Shown one piece after another: positions 24,581-34,284 of a stretch of DNA of 64,000 bases. Numbering within the stretch: the stretch's first letter is position 1; every line of letters starts with the position of its first letter. Where the stretch lies: assembly GCA_016806645.1 (NCBI GenBank), contig JACSYO010000929.1, forward strand, positions 39,277-103,276. Direction: 5' to 3'. The position numbers were made by a program, and so were the translations under genes. The notes under the pieces are model-generated. The model did no database searches and had not been told where the DNA came from. It saw nothing but the letters and a program-made list of their open reading frames with translations. Source of the stretch: Ophiodon elongatus (taxonomy: Eukaryota; Chordata; Actinopteri; Perciformes; Hexagrammidae).

Positions 24581-27500
24581 AGTGTGTACAGGGATTTACT
24601 GTACTGTTCACTTTTCATGTGCCTCATTGTAACTATTATGAGACGACAGGCCGCTGAACCCAGACATGTGAGAGCTCCCTCCTCAAGTCACAGACTTGTT
24701 TAGTTGTTCAGACTCTTTTTGTTGTTTATCTCTATGTGGTCGTTACACATCGCTCTGTGGTTTTTATTCATTTTGTGTCTTTTTGTACTTTATTTGTCTG
24801 TGGTTGTTTTACCCTTTTGAAGTCACTTTGTGTGTCTTTCTGGTCGTTTGTGTCTCTTTGTAGTTGTTTTGTGTCTTTATCTCATCCTTTGTGTCTCTTT
24901 GTAGTTGCATTGTTGCTTCTTTACGGTGTTTTTTTGTCTCTTTGTAGTCATTTTGTGTCTCTTTGTAGTTGCTTCGTTGCTTTTTATGTCTTTCAGCTGT
25001 TTTGGTCTCTTTGTTGTCTTGTTGTATCGCTTCGTAGTTGTTTTGTGTCTATTTCTAGTTGTTTTGTGTCTCTTTGTAGTTGTTTTGTGTTTCTCCATCT
25101 TTGATTTGGTCTCTTTGTAGTATTTTTGTGTTTCTCCATCTTTGATTTGGTCTCTTTGTAGTATTTTTGTGTTTCTTTGTTGTTTTTTTGTGTTTCTTTG
25201 TCATCATCTTGTGTCTCCACCTGGTCATTTTTAGGTGAAGGCCAGGGGCCCTGACTTTGGGCCCCTGGGCCTCTTACCCGGATGGCCTGTTAAGTAATCC
25301 AACTATGATGGTTACACCTTAAATGTTGCTTCACATTAAGAACACAGCCTTTGAAATGTGTAAACAGCAGTTGTATATAACCTAGACATCTAAAAAAAAC
25401 AGCTGTAACTCAAACATCAGTGCTCAGTGAGCGACAACCGAACTAAAACATTACCTCAGAAACACAGAAGATAACGGTGTGTTATCTTCTGTGTGCTCCT
25501 CTCTGTCGCAGACCTCCAACACCATCTCCTGGTCTTTGTACCAACTGGCGAAGGAGCCAGAGATCCAAGAAAAATTATACCAGGAAGTGATAAGCATCTG
25601 CCCCGGGGACGAGGTGCCAAACAGCGAAGACATTGCTCAGATGCCGTACCTGAAGGCCATCATCAGAGAAACGCTTCGGTCAGAGAGTTTTCATTTATTT
25701 TTGTGTAAACGTAAAGATTCAGCTGTCACTTGAAGGAATACTTTTGGAAAATGTGTTTATTTGCTTTCTTGCTGAGAGTTTGGTGAGAAGATTTGTCCAC
25801 TGAATGTGAAGCTGGAAATGGTTAGCTTAGCGTAGCATTGACACTTAAAACGGGGAGAAAACGGGGTCATCCCTATGTTCCCATTGTAGGAGATTGGTAA
25901 GATATTTGACATTAAAACTGCAACAGAACGGAGGGTGATGGACGTTTTGACTGCAGTTTGAATTGTAAAAATCTGTTGAGCCACTGTGGAGATATCAATG
26001 TCAATTTTAGGGCGTATTGAGGAGTGAAACATCAGTAGACTGTAACATGTAGGTGGTGATTTCAACATATCGACCCAGACAAATAAAAATGATCCATTTT
26101 ACTGAGAGAAAATAACATTTCTGAGAACATAAATGTCTCCTTAATGTGTCATATTTGGAGGATATTGATCTGTGGAACATAGATACACTAAAACAGCTAA
26201 AACAGCTAAAACAGCTAAAACAGCTATCCCAACTCTCTCCAGCAGTACTTCTAAAGCTCACTAATTAACACATTATTATTTATTTATAATTTATTTGTTC
26301 AAGAAGTGGACGTAGTCGTCATGATGTCACTCATTGGTTTGTGGGCTGATGTTTTGAAGCCTTGAGTTCGACATTTTGTACGTCGCCATCTTGGTTTTGT
26401 TCAACCAGTGAACAGGATGTGACCATATTTAGAGATTGAGACATAAACTCATGTTTACAATGTTTACTGAGGGAATGAATCAAGAGAGAAGTAGAGTCAT
26501 TTTCTATAGACTTCTATACAACCAGAGGAGTCGCCCCCTGGTGGTCAGGAGAGAGAATGCAGCTTTAACACATGAAGCTTTGACTTCTATACAACCAGAG
26601 GAGTCGCCCCCTGGTGGTCAGGAGAGAGAATGCAGCTTTAACACATGAAGCTTTGACTTCTATACAACCAGAGGAGTCACCCCTGGTGGTCAGGAGAGAG
26701 AATGCAGCTTTAACACATGAAGCTTTGACTTCTATACAACCAGAGGAGTCGCCCCCTGGTGGTCAGGAGAGATAATGCAGCTTTAACACATGAAGCTTTG
26801 GCTTCACTTCTCAGAACTGGAGGTTGACGCCTGGTTAGGGACAGATACAATATACATAGACAGTCTGAAAACAGCATGTATCATAATGTTTATTGCAGAT
26901 TTGTGACAGCTGTCACTAGAAGGTCTTTTATGAAACTCGTGATCACATTGTGTCAAACAGAGACGATACAGTTCCTCATATGTGAAGTTAGTTACAGTCC
27001 TAGAGCTGCAGAAGACACTGGTTTCTAGCTGAAACTGCTCTGTGGTCCCCAGGCTGTATCCAGTGGTACCAGGAAACGCTCGGGTGTCCGTTGAAAACGA
27101 GATCGTGATTGGAGATCATCTCTTCCCCAAAAACGTGAGTAACGTCCACTGGTTAATGAGAACATTAACTTCATCTGAAGCTAGTAATCTCACATCAATA
27201 CTGACTGTAAGTACGAATCAATGTGCTCGTTTGAAACCCACAGACGCTGTTCCACCTGTGCCACTACGCTGTGTCCTACGACGAGAACATTTACCCCGAC
27301 GCCCACTCCTTCCTGCCGCAGCGCTGGCTCCGAGGAGCCGAGGAGAAGTCCAGGCTGCACCCGTTCGGGTCGGTGCCGTTCGGTTTCGGGATCCGGGCGT
27401 GTCTGGGGAGACGGGTGGCTGAGCTGGAGATGCATCTCCTCCTGTCGAGGGTAAGAACATCTCACTGAAAACTCTGGCAGAGATGGTTTCATTCATTTCT

Positions 27501-28190
27501 GCTGCTTTTCTCTAGATTTGGAGTTTCTCCGTTATCTTTTTCATTCCAATGAAAATGTTAAATGTTTTAAATTATACGACACGGCCAGTATGGAGTCTCA
27601 GGAGTGCCATGAAAATAGATAAATAGATAAATACTTTATTAATCCCACAAGGAAATGTTTTTTGGTACAGCAGCATTTTTACATAAGAAAAGAACAATTT
27701 TTACATAAGAAAAGAACAATATATACAAAAATAGAATAGAAGAAGAAGAAGAAAATAAGAAAAATGCACAATATATACAACAAATAGAATAGAATAATAA
27801 TAATATTAAATAATATTAAATTAAATTAACTAACAAAACGAAATGAGTAAATCTGTAGAAGAATAAGAAATGAAATGTGTCCGTAGTAACATATTCAACC
27901 AGATACGAAACCACAAATCCAAAATCCAGAGTTGTACTTCAGTCCTGCGTCAAGCGGTTGGTAATCATTAACTCTAACGCGGTCTGTGTCTGCTCTCTGG
28001 TGCCTCATGAGAATAAATATCCTGCAACACGCTTCTCTTCTTTTTAATCCTCAAGCTGATAAAACACTACGAGCTGAGGCCGGATCCAGCTGGGACCACG
28101 GTGAAGCCGATGACCAGAACCCTGCTTTGCCCCGCGACACCAATCAACCTGCAGTTTGTGGACAGACCAGCGAAGCAGCCGTTTCTCTGA
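14033..28190 (+). CDS. cyp27a1: Mitochondrial cytochrome P450, sterol 27-hydroxylase type (CYP27A1), nine exons
   Basis: Exons are 14033-14278, 16992-17182, 18862-19061, 22227-22424, 24342-24505, 25512-25678, 27053-27134, 27244-27450 and 28056-28190. The phases join to 529 aa, close to mammalian CYP27A1. The family oxidises the sterol side chain in mitochondria (bile-acid pathway), using adrenodoxin as electron donor. The basic N-terminus MLRRTAVSVGLRVN fits a targeting peptide. Visible P450 landmarks are the I-helix AGVDTT (329-334), ETLR (ExxR, 386-389), PQRW (441-444) and the haem loop FGFGIRACLG (462-471, Cys469). The stretches RLYPVVPGNAR, LFPKNTLF and HPFGSVPFG point to CYP27A1 more than to CYP27B1 or C1. 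Teleosts often carry several cyp27a1 paralogues, so the exact copy number suffix cannot be given. Introns hold two foldback elements, a LINE and several arrays. The start is the first ATG after the CAT repeat. Confidence 0.93.
14525..15668. repeat. Foldback element with internal 178-bp tandem repeats (cyp27a1 intron 1)
   Basis: The left arm from about 14525 is the inverse of the right arm ending about 15668. The left side reads TATATTTAAGCAAT at 14585-14598 and the right side reads ATTGCTTAAATATAGG at 15597-15612. Matching continues inward through the TAACTTCAGA, CTAAAATGTCCACT and CTTTGCCTTTAAT stretches for about 400 bases. Between the arms, the block starting TTGTTGTTCATGAGGACCCC recurs at 14791, 14970 and 15147 and once inverted near 15390. 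No transposase ORF is present, so it is a non-autonomous element. Confidence 0.88.
15669..16991. other. Rest of cyp27a1 intron 1, AT-rich
   Basis: No exon is seen between the foldback element and exon 2. A TA microsatellite lies at 16853-16880. Confidence 0.5.
18211..18253. repeat. (AC)n microsatellite
   Basis: An uninterrupted AC dinucleotide run in cyp27a1 intron 2. Confidence 0.97.
18395..18568. repeat. About 30-bp tandem repeat
   Basis: Five to six copies of AACCTAACTAAGTATTTCA followed by a T-rich spacer of variable length, in cyp27a1 intron 2. Confidence 0.9.
19675..19990. repeat. LINE tail fragment followed by a common fish dispersed repeat
   Basis: AATCATTTATTGATCCCTGA at 19691 resembles the 3' end of fish LINEs. 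It is followed from about 19855 by TTAGCTTAGCATAAAGACTG, a short dispersed repeat also recognisable at about 25815 (GGTTAGCTTAGCGTAGCA) and, inverted, at about 46725-46755. Confidence 0.6.
20030..21450 (+). pseudogene. Dead LINE (L2/CR1-like) reverse transcriptase and 3' end, cyp27a1 intron 3
   Basis: Plus-strand frames, broken by stops and frameshifts, read in order VTDDLLMAADSGHCSVLVLL (20227), a Phe-Ile-Thr-Ile-Asp active-site stretch, a GSILGPLLFSLYMLPLG stretch near 20465 and the C-terminal PLRSGLGLLVVPESRLRSKG (21000). A (TTA)n-ended tail follows GAAAAGTGCTACACAAATAA (21424). The order and motifs match L2-type fish LINEs. It is 5'-truncated and has no intact ORF. Confidence 0.85.
21590..21636. 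repeat. (TA)n microsatellite
   Basis: A pure TA run in cyp27a1 intron 3, flanked by AT-rich sequence with no gene. Confidence 0.95.
22572..22740. repeat. Dispersed fish repeat, second copy
   Basis: TCAAGGCAAGATTATTTATA, then an ACAAAGGGCTTTACATAAAA-like stretch and CATCAAGAGCATCAAAAC, match the fragment at 4233-4400. It lies in cyp27a1 intron 4. Confidence 0.65.
23125..23975. repeat. Foldback element in cyp27a1 intron 4
   Basis: The tips are inverted: GTCCCGCCCCTTTTTGGTG at the left (about 23138) and the inverse of GTCCCGCCCCTTTCGGTG at the right (about 23957). Inside, CCATGAATTACACAT, TTTAAAAGATAAT and GAGTGAGACACGTTGTT on the left all recur inverted on the right (about 23820, 23790 and 23582). 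The arms are about 350-400 bases. It has no coding capacity. The spacer carries TAGC repeats. Confidence 0.88.
24506..24578 (+). repeat. (GT)n microsatellite starting at the intron 5 splice donor
   Basis: The repeat begins within the first bases of cyp27a1 intron 5 (GTGAGTGTGTGTG) and runs about 70 bases. Confidence 0.97.
24716..25290 (+). repeat. 22-24-bp minisatellite element, copy 1 (cyp27a1 intron 5)
   Basis: Degenerate tandem copies of TTTTGTGTCTCTTTGTAGT end in a GC-rich tail (GTGAAGGCCAGGGGCCCTGA, then CTCTTACCCGGATGG). Relatives lie at 31140-31862 and 36770-37675 in the same orientation and with related tails. Leu/Phe/Val-rich and Lys/Thr-rich ORFs across these arrays are artefacts. 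Confidence 0.88.
26310..26830 (+). repeat. CTCF-motif-bearing dispersed element, plus-oriented copy
   Basis: In cyp27a1 intron 6. A leader (GTCGCCATCTTGGTTTTG, then GAATCAAGAGAGAAGTAGAG) is followed by four tandem copies of a unit of about 73 bases with TCGCCCCCTGGTGGTCAGG (26531, 26604, degenerate near 26677, 26749) and GCAGCTTTAACACATGAAGC. Inverted copies of the element occur at 34980-35300, 39880-40350, 41440-42020 and 50680-50965. Confidence 0.9.
27612..27870. repeat. LINE tail fragment and A-rich repeats
   Basis: ATACTTTATTAATCCCACAA (27631) is a typical end of fish LINEs. It is followed by ACATAAGAAAAGAACAAT duplicates and AT-rich sequence, in cyp27a1 intron 8. Confidence 0.6.
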
Positions 28191-29080
28191 GAGACAGTTT
28201 AGTATTCACACCGTGTTTCCCGCCGCTCACCCAGCATTGTTCCTAGAGGAATGCACCTGAACTGTGGGTCAGAAACAGGCTGAATGGAGACGACGTGGCT
28301 TGTATAATGCAGATTACAAGGCTGAATGTACAGACTTTGTGTGTTGTTCCATGTAAATATGAATACTTTAATTTACAAGAGGATTTATGTAGCTTCAGAT
28401 CCACAAATGATGTGTTCTTTCAGTTGTTAGGGACGATGTCTCGCAGCAGAAACTATCCAGAGTCCAAACCGGAAGGATTATCTCCAACACCAAAATACAT
28501 TCATCCTCCAGGACAAGTGTTATTCTATCTTATTTTTCCACCTGTCTTTTTATTTTAATTTTTTTTAAAACAAGACAGAATGTATCAGGAGAGGAATATA
28601 CACATATAGTCATATTAAACAACTATTTTCTTGTACTGTACACATATATCCTTAAAAAAAAGACACAAAAATGTATAAATAAATAAGAATCAAAAGAACT
28701 GAATGAACATATTCCTCATCTTATTGTCAATAAATGAAAAGACCAAAACCAACCGTGTGTTTGTCCGACTCTCAATACTTTCAGACTTCCCACTAAAAAC
28801 AAAAACACTTTAAAAACCTGTCAATAAAATATAGTTGTTTCTTTCTTCAGTGCTGCAGAAGTAAACTTTAGACAAGTCACATGTGTCACATGATCTCAGT
28901 GGGCTTCATTAAATCCATTATAACATAAAGAACATGACAATAAACCTTCCTCCTAATCTGAGTAGGTTCATTACATAAAATACAAATAAATAACATTTTG
29001 ATTGCAAGTTGTAATGCAACAAAATAGGAAAAACATCTAGGGGGGTAAGTCATTTTACAAGGCACTGTAGCCTTAAACTT
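27880..29080 (+). repeat. Intact partner of the duplicated cyp27a1 3' end
   Basis: End of intron 8, exon 9 and 3' flank of cyp27a1, paralogous to 9620-10830 about 18.2 kb upstream. A poly(A) signal AATAAA at 28729-28734 could end the cyp27a1 transcript, giving a 3'UTR of about 0.55 kb. Confidence 0.85.
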
Positions 29081-29179
29081 TACTCAGAAATAACATTAAA
29101 GTGAGTTTGGGTAAAATGTAAAGAAACAGGTCGATGTAGATATTTTGGTCTATTTTTCTTCCGTAACACATATTCTTTC

Positions 29180-29740
29180 AGGCGAGTGGAAAGAAAACAT
29201 TTATTTTAATACTTTGTCTGCTTGTGTCTGTAGATTTCTCCTAAATTCACCAAAGGTTCCCATTATATAACGCCTCATTTGCATATTCAAGAAAACTTGT
29301 AATACAAAAAAATAATGATCTTTACGTGAGTTATCAACCAGTAAAGTTTCATGTTGATATCTATGAGTAAAATCTTACTCAAAATCTTATTCACCTGTCG
29401 TGTCTTCAAAATTCAGGGATGATTTATACTTAATTTATGCAATTTTACAGCTGCATTTCTTCAGATTTCTGACTAGAAACATTACAAACTGCTTTGGGAT
29501 GTGTGCGGTCCAGAACCGTCGTTGTTTTTTTTCTTATGTAACTAAATGGGACTACAAAAGTGGCATTTAGTTGTTAATAAAATAACTTGTAGCTTTGTAA
29601 AACACATCTTTAAAGTCTGTTTTCTCTAAAGTTTGTTCTCATCCACCAAACTTCATTCCTCTCTATATTCTGAAGGTTTCTACAGAGGGGTTTGTTCAGA
29701 TATCATTCAGAGCCTCATTTATACAACATTTTATTACTAA
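29180..29740. repeat. Unidentified dispersed repeat, family U, copy 1
   Basis: It shares GCCTCATTTGCATATT, GAAAACTTGTAATACAAAAA, GTTTGTTCTCATCCACCAAAC-like and GAGGGGTTTGTTCAGAT stretches with 44765-45420 and, in part, with 42050-42210 and 45420-45670. No coding capacity was seen. Confidence 0.7.
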
Positions 29741-29754
29741 AAAAAATATATATA

Positions 29755-30300
29755 TGTTTCAACTTAAATAAAATAAAGGAAGTGATTATTGAAATAACAA
29801 TAAAAAAAAATCTAAATGTAAATCTTAATTATAATAAAATAAGTGATCAATAAAATAACAATGAAATAGAATAAAATGTTTCTACTTGAACACAATGAAA
29901 TATCTGATTATTGAAATAAAATTACAACTTATATACCATAAAGTAGATGATTAATAAAATAGCGATTAAAATATAATGCAATTTTACGGCTTAAACACAA
30001 TAAAATAAGTGATTAATAAAATAATAAAGAATAATACAATTTTACAACTTAAATATAATATAACATGTGATTTAATGAAATAACAATAAAATAGAACACA
30101 ATTTTACAGCTTAAACACAATAAAATAAATGCTTAATAAAATAATAAAGAATAATAATTCAAACACAATTAAATAAGTAATTAGTAAAATAACAATAAAG
30201 TATAATACCATTTTATAACTTAAATACAATAAAATAAGCAATTTGATGAATAGAATAAAATGTCACAACTTAAACACAATAAAGTAATTAAATTAAATAA
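29755..30300. repeat. AT-rich tandem repeat, units of about 50-62 bp
   Basis: About ten degenerate units with the core ACACAATAAAATAAGTGATT, then TAATAAAATAACAATAAAAT and ACAATTTTACAAC. Confidence 0.85.
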
Positions 30301-31139
30301 TGTAAATATTTTCTATAAACCATTCACAATCAAAGCAGCAGCTCAGATGAAAAAACAAAAGACTCAACAAAGGTTTTATTCCTGAAGTGACCATGAAGTG
30401 ATTTAAAAACGAGTACATTAAAAACTACATTATCTACTACATTATACTCTCTTATGATCTACAAATAAAATCTGGCACAAAAACACATCTCAAATTTAAT
30501 AATTCTCCTTTTACATTATTTCTGCTGCCTTAAAGCTATTTATACACGTAGCTAGTTTTTAATGTTTTAATATGGTGTGTCGTCGGTTCATTAGCAGAAC
30601 AATGCTGCCGACTTGTGGACTGTTGGGGAACTACATGATGTGATGAACAGGAGTATTAATAAATATTACTGAGAGTCTCTGGACAGATGTAGTAATGATT
30701 TATCATAGTTGTTACCACCTCCACCGTCTGCTCTAAAAGAGGTAAAGACGACGTTGTTTACGTGTCAGCTGCTCCCGCGATGTGATGACTACGTGTCACG
30801 GGATCTCAGTAATCTATTAGTCATTTCCTGAGGTTCATTCATGAGTTTCTTCACCTCTTGTCTTCAGGTTCTCTGAACCTTTATCTCTTTTTACTGAGCC
30901 TGAGATCATTATTAATTCATCATTAATGATCCACCATTATTAATTCATCATTAATGATCCATCATTATTCATTTATTATTAATGATCCATCATTATTCAT
31001 TTATTATTCATTCAGTCTGACGTTTTATTATATCTGAGATTAGGTTGTATAAAAAACAACACAAGCTTGTTTAATTTGTTAGTTTTATTGCTGTTTTATT
31101 ATTATTATTATTATCATGTGTTCAAAGCCCTATAGTGAC
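30301..31139. other. Intergenic DNA between cyp27a1 and slc15a2
   Basis: No gene is seen. A short tandem repeat (ATTAATGATCCATCATTATT, about four copies) lies at 30905-31010. Confidence 0.5.
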
Positions 31140-31862
31140 TTTGAGGTGTTTTGTGTCTCTTTTCTTGTCATTTAGTGTCTCTTTGAAGTCTGTTTGTGTC
31201 TCTTTATGGTCATTTTGTGTCTCTTTGAAGTTGTTTTGTGTCTCTTTGTAGTTGTTTTGTGTCTCTTTGAAGTCATTTTGTGTCTCTTTGTAGTCATTTT
31301 GTGTCTCTTTATAGTCATTTTGTCTCTCTTTGTAGTTATTTTGTGTCTCTTTGTAGTTGTTTTGTGTCTCTTTGTAGTAATTTTGTGTCTCTTTGTAGTC
31401 ATTTTGTCTCTCTTTGTAGTAATTTTGTCTCTCTTTGTAGTGATTTTGTGTCTCTTTGTAGTTGTTTTGTGTCTCTTTGTAGTCATTTTGTGTCTCTTTG
31501 TGGTCATTTTGTGTCTCTTTGTGGTTGTTTTGTGTCTCTTTGTAGTTGTTTTGTGTCTCTTTGTGGTCATTTTGTGTATCTTCTTAGTTGCTTTGTTGCT
31601 TTTTGTGTCTTTCAGCTGTTTTGGTCTCTTTGTTGTTTCTCTTTGTTGTTTTGTTGTGTCTCTTAGTAGTCAATTTGTGTCTCTTTTTAGTTGTTTTATG
31701 TTTCCACGTCTTTGATTTGGTCTCTTTGTTGTGTTTTTGTGTCTCTTTGTTGTTACTTTGTATTTCTTTGTAGCCATCTTGTGTCTCTGCCTGGTCATTT
31801 TGTAGGTGAAGGCCAGGGGGGGGGGCCTGACTTTTTGGGCCCAAGGGCCTCTTACCCGGATG
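31140..31862 (+). repeat. 22-24-bp minisatellite element, copy 2
   Basis: Some 25-30 units of GTGTCTCTTTGTAGTCATTT and variants form a cleaner array than copy 1. It ends with the tail GTGAAGGCCAGG, a G-run, then GGGCCTCTTACCCGGATGA. The stretch CTTTCAGCTGTTTTGGTCTC near the end is also in copy 1 (about 24995). Confidence 0.92.
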
Positions 31863-31904
31863 ATATAAGTATATATGTATATATATATATAGTATATATA
31901 AGTG

Positions 31905-33490
31905 GTTGAAATTGGTACCAGCAGCAGAATAAGGAACAGCTTTTTCCTCCAGGCCATGAAACTACTAAATGAAGAATATACACACATAAATACACCACAC
32001 ACAACATACAATATGCATCTTTATGGTTTGTTATTGTTATTTTCTTAGATGGATATCTACTGCTTCTTATATTTTTGTTATTATATGTATTTGATTATAT
32101 TCTATACGTCTTTTTTATATTTGTGGGTTTTATAACAACCCACAGCACCCCACCCCCCAAACGTGTCCCTTAACCAGGTGAGAAGAGAACTGAGGAGGAT
32201 CAAGGTGAGGAAGGCATCAGCTCAAGGCTCCTCAAATCCTGTGCAGGATAGTGGAGCACGTCTTCAACTTCAGCTTGAGGGAAAGTACCACAGCTGTGGA
32301 AGACATCCTGCGTGGTGCCAGTACCAAAGACCTCGCGGCCCAAAGACTTCAGCAGCTTCATCAGGTGGACGCCGTCATCTACCTGCTACACAGGTGCCTT
32401 TCTCACCTGGAGAAGGCTGGAAGCACTGTGAGAGTCATGTTTTTCAACTTCTCCAGTGCCTTCAACACATCCAGCCTTCTGAGGGACAAGCTGGAGCAGA
32501 CCGGGCTGCACCACCACCTCACTGCAGGGATCCTGGACTACCTCAGTATGTACATGTCCATGACATTCCTGTTCACCATGTACACCTCGGACTTTAAACA
32601 CAACTCTGCAAACTGCCACCTTCAAAAGTTCTCTGATGACTCTGTAAAACCAAAGAGCTGGTGGTGGACTTCCACCGGGGTAAACACCATCCTCCTCCGG
32701 AACCAGTGAACATCCAGGGAATGGACATTGAGATCTTGAGATCTTATAAGTACCTGGTGTTCACGTGAACAATAAACTGGACTGATCACACACAGGCACT
32801 TTATAAAAAGGGTCAGAGCAGACTCTCTCTGCTGAGGAGACTGAGGTCCTCAGGAGTGCAGGGAGCTCTCCTGAAGACCTTCTTCAGCTCCGTGGTGGCA
32901 TCAGCCATGGACATGGTGGAGGTGGTGGGCGACAGGAGGGTGAAGGCTAAGCTCTCATCCCTCATGAACACCAGCTCCCACCCCATGCAGGACGCCCTGC
33001 AGCTCTGTGCAGCTCCTTCAGCCCCCGGCTGCTTCCCCCCTAGTGTGAAGGAGAGGTACTGCAGGTCCTTCCTTCCTGCTGCTGTCAGGCTGCACAACCA
33101 GCTGAGCGCCAGTAGACCACACAATCACAAAGAAATCACATAAAATCACTTAAAACATGTGCAATACAAATACACTGTGCAATAACAGTTATAATAGTTA
33201 TTCTGTCTGTGTATAATTATTTCATTTCAGTTATTGTGGATTCTTTACTGTCTTTTTTACTACTATTCTTTATGCATATTTGCTTATTTATAATATTTCT
33301 TTGGATTTTGTTGCTTTTTACTATGTATCTTGTTTGCACTTTACCTTCTGCTGCTGTAATCCTGTAAATGTCCTTATCTTATCTTATTTACTATTATATT
33401 ATCTATTTTCTTTCTTTAATGGAGCCTTGCAGCAAAAGCTTTTCACACTGATTGTAATCAGAGTGACAATAAATCATCTTGAAAATATAT
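31905..33490 (+). pseudogene. Dead LINE (CR1/L2-like), internally deleted
   Basis: Plus-strand fragments in two frames read VRRELRRIKVRKAS, AVIYLLHRCLSHLEKAGSTV, RVMFFNFSSAFNT, LLRDKLEQTGLHHHL, a Phe-Ser-Asp-Asp remnant near 32632, and the C-terminal GVQGALLKTFFSSVVASAMD. These are in the usual order for a fish reverse-transcriptase ORF, but the segment between about 32270 and 32360 and the region around the active site are shortened. A tail ending GAGTGACAATAAATCATCTT (33460) is the 3' end. The separate fragment at 31905-31990 looks like the end of another copy. Confidence 0.85.
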
Positions 33491-33499
33491 TTGACATAA

Positions 33500-34284
33500 A
33501 AATGCGAAGAAATATTGTTTATATTATTGTAATATAATGCTCTATGCATGAATGTGTTTATCACTTAAATGTTGCAGCTGGTAAAGATGGAGCTCATTAT
33601 TAATCTGCTGGGAGGCTTCAGGGTCAATAAAGTCCTTTATCTCATGTGGTTTGTATTATAATTATTATAATAATAATATAATTCTAATTCTGATTCTGAA
33701 TATGCAAAAATCCCCAAAATTGTCAAATAATTGTGGAGCAATAAAAACAACAATACCAGACTACTTTAAAATAGTACACAACCTTTCCTCCATTGCTCAT
33801 AAATTAAAGTAAATGTGGAGATGATTAAAGAAGGTGTTTTCAGAGGGTGACTTGTTCGACCACAATAACACACACGCGCACACACGCGCGCGCACACGGT
33901 GCATGTTCATGCTCATGGTGAGCAACACTTCCACGACATGTCGCCCCTCCATCCCTCCCTTAGAGCCTCACAACGACTCTATTGTGCCGCCAGAGAAGCT
34001 GCTGATCCGGGCTGCAGCTCCCCACCTCTACCGGACCTCCTGCTCCGGCGTGTCCCACCTGTAGAGCTCCTCCACCGGGCGAAGGCCAACCGAAGCTCCC
34101 GAAGCAACAGGTTCCCTGTTTAGTTGGTGGAACATTAACTGGCAGCGAGCTTTAAGAGGACACATTCATATCCGTGGCCTCAGAAGGCAGCGCGCAGCGG
34201 AGAGCGGCGGACTTGGACGCGGGTCAGAAGCTCCCCGATGCGCCAGTAAACCTCCACGGTAACCCCGCAGATACAGACGGAGAC
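33500..34284 (+). promoter_or_regulatory. slc15a2 upstream region and probable 5' untranslated exon
   Basis: The left half is AT-rich. From about 33860 the sequence turns GC- and CpG-rich, with an alternating CA/CG tract (33868-33898). The last 300 bases before the ATG at 34285 are CpG-rich, as in a vertebrate promoter with 5'UTR. No TATA box was placed with confidence. Confidence 0.45.

Noticed and set aside
31194..31715. Leu/Phe/Val-rich ORF as a membrane protein
   Set aside because: It is a translation of the 22-24-bp CTCTTTGTAGT minisatellite.
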